Assembly: GCA_002255925.1 (NCBI GenBank)
Contig: NKIH01000003.1
Span: 186,001-250,000, forward strand
Source: Burkholderiales bacterium PBB6
Lineage (GTDB): Bacteria > Pseudomonadota > Gammaproteobacteria > Burkholderiales > Burkholderiaceae_C
Reading direction: 5' to 3'
DNA: 64,000 nt
Part shown: piece by piece, positions 35,859 to 43,412 of the stretch
How positions within the stretch are numbered: the first letter of the stretch is position 1
Layout: the number at the start of each line of letters is the position of its first letter
Notes under the pieces: model-generated
Told to the model about the DNA's origin: nothing
Database searches by the model: none
Seen by the model: the letters and a program-made list of their open reading frames with translations, nothing else
Position numbers and translations under genes: made by a program

Positions 35859-36275
35859 TCAAGCCTGGCTCAGGCGTTGAGCCAGCGCCTGGAACACGGC
35901 CGGGCTGGCGGGCTTGACGACAAAGTCCAGTACCGCCGGGTGGCTCAATGCCCGCTGGTGTTCTTCTTCGTCGGGGGACGACGACAGCATCACCACAGGC
36001 AAGGTGCGCAGCGCTGCATCGGGCAGCGCCGACTTCGCGTCCAGAAACGCAAAGCCGCCCATGCCGGGCATGTTGATGTCCAGCAGCAGCAAGGTGGGCA
36101 GATCGCCGCCGCTCTCGGCGCACTGGCACAGCGCCGTGAGCGCCAGATCGGCCCGCGGACAGGTGACCACCTCTGCGGCCACGCCTGAGCGCTGCAGCCA
36201 GATTTCGGCCAGCAGCAAGTCGGTCTCGCTGTCGTCAATCACCATCACCCGGGGCCAGGGCATCGGCAGGCTCAT
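35859..36275 (-). CDS. Single-domain response regulator (REC only)
   Basis: This 138-residue protein is one receiver domain with all key residues: the acidic pair in VMVIDDSETD, the phosphoacceptor in LLLLDINMPGMGG, serine in VVMLSSS and lysine in FVVKPAS. There is no output domain, so it should act by protein contact or as a phosphorelay shuttle. Its ATG overlaps the stop of the kinase gene by four bases (ATGA). It is the third gene of the binding-protein/kinase/regulator operon. Confidence 0.93.
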   Translation of the reverse strand: MSLPMPWPRVMVIDDSETDLLLAEIWLQRSGVAAEVVTCPRADLALTALCQCAESGGDLPTLLLLDINMPGMGGFAFLDAKSALPDAALRTLPVVMLSSSPDEEEHQRALSHPAVLDFVVKPASPAVFQALAQRLSQA

Positions 36276-37909
36276 GTGTGGCTCTCCATCGTTGCCTCAG
36301 CGGCAAATTCATTGTTCTGGGGCAAGGCGATGCATACCCGCGACCCCTCGGCCACATCGGCATCCAGCCACATCGATCCGCCGTGCACCTCGACCGCATG
36401 GCGGCATAGCGCCAGGCTGGCATCCAGCTCGCTTTCGGCCAGCACATCGGGCGGCAAGGCCAGGCCGTGGTCACGCACGCTGATGATCAGGCGGCCGGGC
36501 GTCAGCAGCACCTGCACCGCCACCCTGGGTGGCTCGCCGGCCAGGCCCGCCTTCATGGCCCGGCTCAGCAGGTTCTGGAACAGCAGCACCAGCAAGGAGC
36601 GCCGGCCCAGCACCTGCGGCAGGGCTTGTCGCTGCACCTGCAGGCCGGTCTCTCGCACCCTGGCCGCCAGTGAATCCAGCGCCTGGTTCAACACATCGTC
36701 CAGCGGCACGAGTGTGACAGGCTCGGTGGCGTCGCGGTCGAGCCGCGCATGGTCCAGCAGGGAATCGAGCAAGCGCCGCATGCGCACCGCGGCATCCTGC
36801 ACATGCGACAGGAACTGTGCGGAGCGCGGCGCCAGGCGGCCGGCCTCGTCCTGCTGCAACAGTTGGCTGAAGCTGGCGATGGTGTTCACGGGCTCGCGCA
36901 GGTCATGAGAGGCCATCCGCGCAAAAGCCTGCAGGCCCTCATGGGCGCGACTGAGCTGCTGCAGCGAGCTCTGCAGCTCGGCCCGCTGGCGCCGCTGGTC
37001 TTCGATGCTGATGCCGAGCATCAGCACCGGCAGCAGCGTCAGCACCAGCGGCAGGTTGATGAACAGGGATTCCCAGGACGCCGAGATGGGCGGTGGCACG
37101 AACCAGCCCAGCGCCGTGGCCAGCCCCACCGTGAGCGCCGTGACAAACGTGGCCAGCGCCAGCACCGGGAATGGCGACAGGCTGGCGGCGGCCAGCAAGG
37201 GCACGGCCATGTAAGCGAACGGCATCGGCAACCAGGCGCCGGCCACCAGCGTGGCGGCCGTGCACAGCAGCAGCAGCGCCAGCGTGCCAGGACGCACCCA
37301 CACCCGCAGCAGCTCAGCCCGGGGGATGGTCAGCACGCAGATGGCCAGCGGCAGTGTCACGACATTGCCGATCAAGTCGCCCTCCAACCAGGTCAGCGCC
37401 ACGTCTTGCCACGGCAGGGCGCGGGTGCTGGTGCTAGAGAACGCCAGCGTTCCCAACACCGTGCCCACAACAGCCGGCAACAAGGCACCGCGCCACAGGC
37501 CAGACATGAAGGCGCGCGGCCCCTGCTGCAACATGCGCCAGGCCCGCCCGCCTGACAGCAACCAGGCGGCCACGGCCACTTCCAGCACATTGGCGGGCAA
37601 GAACACCAGCGTGTCAAGAAACGCATCGCCCGCCGCCAGGTTGGCCAGCAGGTTCGCCAGCGCCACCGCGGTCAGCGCCAAGGCGACCTGCACACCGCGG
37701 CCCTGGATGCCCTGCACGCGGGTCGACAGCCACGCGATGGCCCAACCGTTGGCCAACCACAGGCTGGCCACACTGCCAGGCTGCCTGGACAGCAGAATCG
37801 ACACCCAGGCCAGCACCAGGAATCCGAGGCCCAACGCCCACCAGGAACCCGCCGGGTCGGACGGCCCCTGGGTGTGCCACCCGGTGCGCCAGCCGAAGGA
37901 CGCGCTCAC
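36272..37909 (-). CDS. MASE1-type histidine kinase with degenerate ATP-binding domain
   Basis: This 545-residue protein has about eight membrane segments in residues 15-290, resembling a MASE1 sensor domain. A coiled coil, a HisKA domain with His335 in ASHDLREPV and a C-terminal HATPase-like domain follow. The catalytic domain is degraded. The second N-box asparagine is Arg (QNLLSRAMK), the G1 box reads DHGLALPP instead of DxGxGIPP, and the G2 glycine loop is replaced by LDASLALC. ATP binding is therefore doubtful. GTG at 37909 overlaps the upstream stop by four bases. It probably signals through its histidine or as a phosphatase, with the partner receiver intact. Confidence 0.85.
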   Translation of the reverse strand: MSASFGWRTGWHTQGPSDPAGSWWALGLGFLVLAWVSILLSRQPGSVASLWLANGWAIAWLSTRVQGIQGRGVQVALALTAVALANLLANLAAGDAFLDTLVFLPANVLEVAVAAWLLSGGRAWRMLQQGPRAFMSGLWRGALLPAVVGTVLGTLAFSSTSTRALPWQDVALTWLEGDLIGNVVTLPLAICVLTIPRAELLRVWVRPGTLALLLLCTAATLVAGAWLPMPFAYMAVPLLAAASLSPFPVLALATFVTALTVGLATALGWFVPPPISASWESLFINLPLVLTLLPVLMLGISIEDQRRQRAELQSSLQQLSRAHEGLQAFARMASHDLREPVNTIASFSQLLQQDEAGRLAPRSAQFLSHVQDAAVRMRRLLDSLLDHARLDRDATEPVTLVPLDDVLNQALDSLAARVRETGLQVQRQALPQVLGRRSLLVLLFQNLLSRAMKAGLAGEPPRVAVQVLLTPGRLIISVRDHGLALPPDVLAESELDASLALCRHAVEVHGGSMWLDADVAEGSRVCIALPQNNEFAAEATMESHT

Positions 37910-38823
37910 GACCGCGCCCCTGTTCGTTGGCCGCGCCACCACCAGACCGCCACCACCAACGCCAGCACGGTCAGCAAGCCCAGCGCCCACCACAGGCCGC
38001 GAGGCATGGCCAAAGGCTGCTCGGGCGCAGAGAGCCAGCGCGCGCGCAAGCTGGCGCGGTCCGCAGTGCTCAGCTGGCGAATGCCGGCGTCCAGCTCGTC
38101 GCGCAGCGCAGGCAGGTCCTTGCGCACCCCGAAGCTCAAGGCATAGTCAAAACCGACCGACTCGCCCACCGTCAGACCGGTCAGATGGTGCTGCCGCATC
38201 ACGAAGCCGGCGCTGGCCAGATCCACCACCGCTGCTGCGGCTCGCCCTTCGCTCACGGCCTTGAGGGCCAGCACGTCGTCCGTCACGGCTTGCCAGTTGA
38301 TGCCCGGGTAGGCCTTCCGCACAAAACCCTCGACGCCGTAGCCTTGCCCCACGGTCACTGTCTGGCCTTCCAGCGCCTGCAACTGGACCTGGCCACCGTC
38401 ACGGCTCACCACCACGGCGGGCACGTTCACATAGGCGCTGGTGAAGATGAGATAGGCCGCGCGCTCAGGGGTGGGGCGCACCGAGGTGACGAAATCAGCC
38501 GCGCCGGCTTTGAGCGCCGCGAGTTGTTGGGCCAGCGGAGCCGCCGGAAGGGCCTGCCAAGGCACGCCACCACGCTGGGCCACCAGCGCCAGCACATCGA
38601 CCGACAGCCCGGCCAGCTGGCCCTGGTCGTCGATGTAGACGAAGGGGCCGTAATCGCGCTCAGGGGCCATGCGCCAAGAGCGGCCGGCCGGCGCGCTGGC
38701 CGCAGGCACAGACGCAACCGATTGCAGCGGCGCCGACACCTGTGCCTTCGTCGGCACAGCCGCCAGCAGCAGCACCACGCCAACAAAGACCAGCAACCTG
38801 AATGGCGACCGCAAGTACTTCAT
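37906..38823 (-). CDS. Membrane-anchored periplasmic solute-binding sensor (SBP_bac_3 type)
   Basis: This 305-residue protein starts at ATG 38823 with a signal peptide (core LLVFVGVVLLLAAVP). The middle (about residues 50-270) is a family-3 solute-binding domain. It has GPFVYIDDQGQLAGLSVDVL at the start and the VTSVRPTPERAAYLIFTSAY segment typical of amino-acid or similar binding proteins. The end is a transmembrane helix rich in Trp and Leu. In BvgS-like sensors this domain is fused to the kinase; here it is a separate protein anchored in the membrane. It is translationally coupled to the MASE1 kinase gene, so it likely presents a ligand signal to it. Confidence 0.85.
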   Translation of the reverse strand: MKYLRSPFRLLVFVGVVLLLAAVPTKAQVSAPLQSVASVPAASAPAGRSWRMAPERDYGPFVYIDDQGQLAGLSVDVLALVAQRGGVPWQALPAAPLAQQLAALKAGAADFVTSVRPTPERAAYLIFTSAYVNVPAVVVSRDGGQVQLQALEGQTVTVGQGYGVEGFVRKAYPGINWQAVTDDVLALKAVSEGRAAAAVVDLASAGFVMRQHHLTGLTVGESVGFDYALSFGVRKDLPALRDELDAGIRQLSTADRASLRARWLSAPEQPLAMPRGLWWALGLLTVLALVVAVWWWRGQRTGARS

Positions 38824-38952
38824 TCCGAGACAAAGTATGCGCGCGCCGGCCCGAAGGGAACATCCCCCATGCGCCCTAAACCTGGCGCCCTGCCCGGCCA
38901 GCGTAGTTGGACGCCGCACGGCCCGGGCACAGACCGATCCGGCGACTCGGCG

Positions 38953-38958
38953 TAGCAT
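38953..38958 (+). promoter_or_regulatory. -10-like hexamer 7 nt before the flavin monooxygenase ATG
   Basis: TAGCAT within CGTAGCATCC (38951-38960) ends 7 nt before the ATG at 38966, the same arrangement as mgsA. No Shine-Dalgarno is present. Confidence 0.45.
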
Positions 38959-38965
38959 CCTCCGG

Positions 38966-39979
38966 ATGAAACTCTCTGTCCTCGATCAATCCATTGCCCT
39001 GAGCGGCAGTGGCGAAGATGCGGCCATCCGTGACACGCTCGATCTGGCCCAGATGGCCGAGCGCCTGGGCTATCACCGGTTCTGGGTCAGCGAGCACCAC
39101 GGCATGCCGACCATCGTCGGCAGCGCCCCCGAGATCCTGATGGCTGCGGTGGCCGCGCGCACCCAGCGCATCCGCATCGGCAGTGCCGGCGTGATGCTGC
39201 CGCACTACTCGGCACTGAAGGTGGCCGAGCAGTTCCGGGTGCTGGACGCGCTGGCGCCGGGCCGCATCGACCTGGGCGTGGGCCGCGCGCCCGGCAGCGA
39301 CATGCGCACCGCCATGGCGCTGAACCCGGACGCCCACCAGGCCGCCGAGCAATTCCCGGCGCAGATCCAGGATCTGCAGCGCTGGTCAGCCGGGCTGCTG
39401 CACAAGGGCATCACGGCCCAACCGCGCCCACCGCTCGACATGGTCGGGCGGCCCGAGCGCAGCCCCGACATCTGGGTGCTGGGCAGCAGTGACTACGGCG
39501 CTCGCCTGGCCGCGGCGCTCGGCCTGCCTTACGCCTTCGCCTACTTCTTCATGGACGGGCAAGGCGCCGAGCAGGCGCTGCGCCTGTACCGCGAGCTCTA
39601 CCAGTCCAGCGAACGCCACCCCCGCCCGCAAGCCACCATCTGCGTCTGGGCACTGGCGGCCGACAAGGCGGAAGACGCCCTGCACCACGCCCTGAGCCGC
39701 GAGCGCTGGCGCGTTGACCGTCAGCGCGGCCGGCTGGGCCCGCTGCAAAACCCCGATCACATCGCCGCGCAGGGCTTCGACCCCGAGGCCATGGCCACCA
39801 TCGTGGCGCCGATGCGTGAGCGGGCCCTGGTGGGCGACCGCGCCTTTGTCGGCCAAGCTCTGCGTGGGCTGGCCGAAACGTTCAATCTGGACGAACTCGT
39901 GATCAATACATGGACCTACAACCCCGAGGTTCGGCGCCGCTCTTACGCCTTGATAGCGGAGGAATTCCGGCTCCAGTGA
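38966..39979 (+). CDS. LLM-class flavin-dependent monooxygenase-like protein (YhbW type)
   Basis: This 337-residue protein belongs to the bacterial luciferase-like family of flavin-dependent oxidoreductases. The N terminus KLSVLDQS and the FWVSEHHGMPTIVGSAPE region match YhbW-like members, and the WVLGSSDYGARLAAALGLPYAFAYFF segment is typical of the barrel (given as residues about 170-195). The physiological substrate of this group is not known. It stands alone, divergent from the sensory operon. The window shows no partner flavin reductase. Confidence 0.92.
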   Translation: MKLSVLDQSIALSGSGEDAAIRDTLDLAQMAERLGYHRFWVSEHHGMPTIVGSAPEILMAAVAARTQRIRIGSAGVMLPHYSALKVAEQFRVLDALAPGRIDLGVGRAPGSDMRTAMALNPDAHQAAEQFPAQIQDLQRWSAGLLHKGITAQPRPPLDMVGRPERSPDIWVLGSSDYGARLAAALGLPYAFAYFFMDGQGAEQALRLYRELYQSSERHPRPQATICVWALAADKAEDALHHALSRERWRVDRQRGRLGPLQNPDHIAAQGFDPEAMATIVAPMRERALVGDRAFVGQALRGLAETFNLDELVINTWTYNPEVRRRSYALIAEEFRLQ

Positions 39980-40015
39980 ACCCCTGTTCGCAGTTTCACC
40001 ACAAAACGTCACAAT

Positions 40016-40246
40016 ATGGGGATGGAAACCATTGAATTCGCGCTGCGGGGCGAGCACATCACGCTCGATGCGCTACTGAAGGCCACCGGGCTGGCCCACA
40101 GCGGCGGCGCCGCCAAGATGTTGATCGCTGACGGTGAAGTGCAGGTCGACGGCGCCGTGGAGCAGCGCAAGACCTGCAAGATCAGAACCGGACAAGTCGT
40201 TCAGCTGGGCGACGTGCGCGTCCGGCTGCTCGCCGAAGCCGCCTGA
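40016..40246 (+). CDS. S4-domain RNA-binding protein (YbcJ-like)
   Basis: This 76-residue protein is a single S4 RNA-binding domain: ITLDALLKATGLAHSGGAAKML and DGEVQVDGAVEQRKTCKI are the conserved blocks. YbcJ-like proteins associate with ribosome-related RNA, but the exact target is not known. A second in-frame ATG two codons later is an alternative start. It lies between the flavin monooxygenase gene and a LuxR-type regulator gene. Confidence 0.93.
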   Translation: MGMETIEFALRGEHITLDALLKATGLAHSGGAAKMLIADGEVQVDGAVEQRKTCKIRTGQVVQLGDVRVRLLAEAA

Positions 40247-40279
40247 CGCTTTTTCCCCAACGCCGTTTTGCTGTCATCC

Positions 40280-40924
40280 ATGAAGTGCCTGCTCATTGAC
40301 GATCACGCCCTGTTCCGTGAAGCCTTGTCGCTGTTGATGACGCACCGCCACCCGGAGGTGCCGCTGGTGAACTGCGGCACGCTGGCCGATGGGCTGGTGG
40401 CGCTGGCCGCTGCGCCCGACATCAGCCTGGTGCTGCTGGACCTGAACCTGCCCGACAGCCGGGGCGTGGCCACGCTGCAACGCCTGCGGGAAGCCGCCCC
40501 GATGCCGCGGGTGATCGTGGTGTCGGCCGATGACCGCGCCGAGACGATCATGAACGCCATCGACGCGGGCGCCGTGGGCTTCATCCCGAAAACGGCAGAC
40601 ATCGAGGCGCTGGACGCCGGCTTGCGCACCGTGCTGGCCGGCGGCATCGCCATGCCGCGCCTGATGCACAGCACCGTGCCAGTGCATGACCTGCTGCCCG
40701 GTGCGCTCTCAGACATGGGGCTGACACCGCGCCAGATGGACGTTTTCCGCCTCGTCATCGAAGGCAAATCAAACAAGCTGATCGCCCGCGAACTGGGCGT
40801 GTCCGATTCCACCGTGAAAACCCACGTGCAGGCGATCTTCGAGCGGCTGGACATCAGCTCTCGCGCCCAGGCCGTGGTGGTGGCGGCCCGCATGGGCTGG
40901 GAATTGCCGGCGCCCTCGCGCTGA
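40280..40924 (+). CDS. LuxR/NarL-family response regulator
   Basis: This 214-residue regulator has an N-terminal receiver domain with LLIDDHALFREAL, phosphoacceptor aspartate in LVLLDLNLPDSRG, VIVVSADD and lysine in IPKTADI. The C-terminal helix-turn-helix is LTPRQMDVFRLVIEGKSNKLIARELGVSDSTVKTHV (residues about 150-185). All residues for phosphorylation and DNA binding are present. It ends 15 nt from the end of a convergent hybrid kinase gene, its likely partner. The target genes are unknown. Confidence 0.94.
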   Translation: MKCLLIDDHALFREALSLLMTHRHPEVPLVNCGTLADGLVALAAAPDISLVLLDLNLPDSRGVATLQRLREAAPMPRVIVVSADDRAETIMNAIDAGAVGFIPKTADIEALDAGLRTVLAGGIAMPRLMHSTVPVHDLLPGALSDMGLTPRQMDVFRLVIEGKSNKLIARELGVSDSTVKTHVQAIFERLDISSRAQAVVVAARMGWELPAPSR

Positions 40925-40939
40925 GCTCAGCGTCGCAAT

Positions 40940-43324
40940 TCAGCCCCGCTCGCCCGGCACCACCTCGCGCATCGCGTCGAACAGCGCCTCTGACGAAAAC
41001 GGCTTGTGCAGCACCCGCAGGCCAGTGGCTTGCAGACGGGCCAGATCGGCGGGCGCGGTGTCGCCGGTGATGATCAGCGCTGGCAGATCGGGCCACCTCG
41101 GCTGCAGCACCCCCAGCACATCCATCGCGTTGCCGTCCGGCAGGCGCTGATCACTCATCACCAGATCCAGCGTTTGCGGCAGGCCTTGCCGCTGCAGCGC
41201 ATCACGCAGGGCGGCCACGCTGCCGTAACACTGCACCCGGGCGCCCCAGGTTTCGATGCGCAGCCGCAATGACTCGCGGATGCCTTCGTCATCGTCCACC
41301 ACCACAATCTGCATGCCCCGCAGACTGCGCGGCTTGGCTGGCGCCACCGTGGCAATGCGCTGCGCCGCACCAACGCGCGGCAGCATCAGCGAGAAGCAAC
41401 TGCCCTTGCCCGGCACGGAGCGCAAGCTCAGCGGCACCGCCATCAGCTGCGAAGCCCGCCGCACCAGCGACAGGCCCAGACCCAGGCCGCGGTGGCGCTC
41501 TCGGGCCGGGTTGTCGAGCTGAACAAATTCTTCAAAGATGCTGGCCTGCTTGTCGTCCGGCACGCCGCAGCCGGTGTCCCACACCTGCAGCAGCACGCCG
41601 TCACCGCGACGCCGGGCCGCCACCAGCACGCCGCCGCGCTCGGTGTAGCGCACGGCATTGCTGACGAGGTTGCGCACCATCTGCTCCAGCAGCACCGGAT
41701 CGGCCTGCACCGACAGGCCGCTGGCATGCAGTCGGAGTTGCAGGCCTTTCAGGGCAGCGGCGTCGCGCTCATGGGCGGCCACAGCGTCAAACAGGCTTTG
41801 CAGTTGCAGGCGCTGCGGCCGCACCTGGACCGAGCCGGCGTCGAACCGCGACATGTCGAGCAGGCCCTTGAGCAGTGATTCGAGCGCCGCCACCGATTCC
41901 GTCAGGCGATCGAGCACCGCACGGCTGGCGCTGCCATTGACCTGTTCCCGCAGCAAACCGGCCAGCAGGCCGATGCTGGCCACCGGCTGTCGCAGGTCAT
42001 GGCTGGCGGCGGCCACGAAGCGAGTTTTCGCGGCGTTGGCGGCCTGCAGCTCGCGGGTGCGGTCAGCCACACGTTGTTCCAGCAACTGGCCATGGTGCTC
42101 AGACAGATCAAGCGCCTGCACGAAGCGCTGCAACAGCACGCGTGCGCCCACCAGCAGCAGCAGCGGGCTGACCCACGGCACCCAGAAGGTGCCCATCAGG
42201 TGGTTGAGCACGGGCTGCATCCCCAGGTAGGGCAAGCCGCCGGTGGCATAGAGGTAGTCATGCACGGCAGCCACCACCAGCGCGCCCAGTGCCACTGCCA
42301 TGCCACGGCGCGCGAGCGGTGCCAGCTGGCGCACGCCCTGCCAGAGCAGCCAGGCCACCCAGCACAGCACCACGAGGAAGCAGGGGTAGACCCACTGCCT
42401 GACCAGCACCATGCGGTCCAGCCAGAGCCCCAGCGCACCAATCAGCAGCATCAGGGCCAGCACCGCGACCACCGCCGCGCGCGGCAAGGGCCACGGCCGG
42501 CGCGCAATCGCCAGTGCAAAGCCAGCCACCAGCGGCGCACTGAACACCTGGGCCGCGTAGAACAGGTAATCGGACACCGCCGGCGGCAGGTGGCCGTTGG
42601 TGACGAAGTAGGCCATGTTGCGCACCGACACCAGCAGCCAGAGCGCCCCGAAGTAGCCCAGTACGCGCTCAGCCGGCCGCAGCCACCAGATCAGCAGGAT
42701 GAACAAGGCCAGGCCTGCAGCCGCCATGTTCAGCGCCTGCGGCAAGGACACGGTGAACCACACCAGCCGGTCAAAGTCAGGCCGCAGCGCGTCAGCCGGC
42801 CCGAGGGTGACGGGCGCCAAGGCGCCGACGCGGTGACTCAACTCCAGCGTCATCAGCAATTCATTGGAACCGGCCCGCAGCAGGTTGGGCGGCACATCCA
42901 CCCACTGCGCCGGCAGGGCAAACCGGCGCACCAGGGCGCGGTCTTGCAAGGCACCGCTCAGCAGCTGGCCGTTCAGCGTGAGTTGCCGGTCGGGTGGCAT
43001 GCGGTCGGCGCGCATGGCCCACATGGTGGTGGGCACGGCCGGCAAGTCAAAGCGCAGGCGGAAGGTCAGCCGCCGTGAGGTGTCAGTGGCTGTCGAGCGC
43101 CACCGGTAGGGCAAGGTCGTGGGCACCCAGCGCCCCGACTCGTCCTGCACCTCGACCTCGGGCATCACCACGCCCGGCTCGATGGCAACGGGCGCGGCCA
43201 AGGCCGAAGACGCCGCAGCCACCAGCAGGCACAGCCCAGCCAGACACAACAGGACGAACCCGGCCAGCGAGCGAGCGCTGACCCGGGCGGGCGTGAGAGG
43301 AAACCAGAAAAATGGGGCGCGCAT
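40940..43324 (-). CDS. Hybrid histidine kinase with 7TMR-DISM-type sensor
   Basis: This 794-residue sensor starts at ATG 43324, followed by a signal-like segment. A periplasmic beta-rich domain resembling 7TMR-DISMED2 (about residues 45-185), seven membrane helices (about 190-395), HisKA (AASHDLRQPV), HATPase and a C-terminal receiver follow. The catalytic domain is intact: N-box VRNLVSNAVRY, G1 DTGCGVP, F-box FEEF and G2 RGLGLGLSL. The receiver shows VVVDDDEG, SDQRLPD and HKPF. The ligand may be a carbohydrate, as for related DISM domains. It converges on the LuxR regulator, a probable partner. Confidence 0.92.
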   Translation of the reverse strand: MRAPFFWFPLTPARVSARSLAGFVLLCLAGLCLLVAAASSALAAPVAIEPGVVMPEVEVQDESGRWVPTTLPYRWRSTATDTSRRLTFRLRFDLPAVPTTMWAMRADRMPPDRQLTLNGQLLSGALQDRALVRRFALPAQWVDVPPNLLRAGSNELLMTLELSHRVGALAPVTLGPADALRPDFDRLVWFTVSLPQALNMAAAGLALFILLIWWLRPAERVLGYFGALWLLVSVRNMAYFVTNGHLPPAVSDYLFYAAQVFSAPLVAGFALAIARRPWPLPRAAVVAVLALMLLIGALGLWLDRMVLVRQWVYPCFLVVLCWVAWLLWQGVRQLAPLARRGMAVALGALVVAAVHDYLYATGGLPYLGMQPVLNHLMGTFWVPWVSPLLLLVGARVLLQRFVQALDLSEHHGQLLEQRVADRTRELQAANAAKTRFVAAASHDLRQPVASIGLLAGLLREQVNGSASRAVLDRLTESVAALESLLKGLLDMSRFDAGSVQVRPQRLQLQSLFDAVAAHERDAAALKGLQLRLHASGLSVQADPVLLEQMVRNLVSNAVRYTERGGVLVAARRRGDGVLLQVWDTGCGVPDDKQASIFEEFVQLDNPARERHRGLGLGLSLVRRASQLMAVPLSLRSVPGKGSCFSLMLPRVGAAQRIATVAPAKPRSLRGMQIVVVDDDEGIRESLRLRIETWGARVQCYGSVAALRDALQRQGLPQTLDLVMSDQRLPDGNAMDVLGVLQPRWPDLPALIITGDTAPADLARLQATGLRVLHKPFSSEALFDAMREVVPGERG

Positions 43325-43412
43325 GAGGATGGTCTGGCAAGCGACGATTGTCATCGCGACCATCGCACGCGCGCCATACGCCGAAAGAGCTAAGCGGCGA
43401 CCACCCGGCCCA

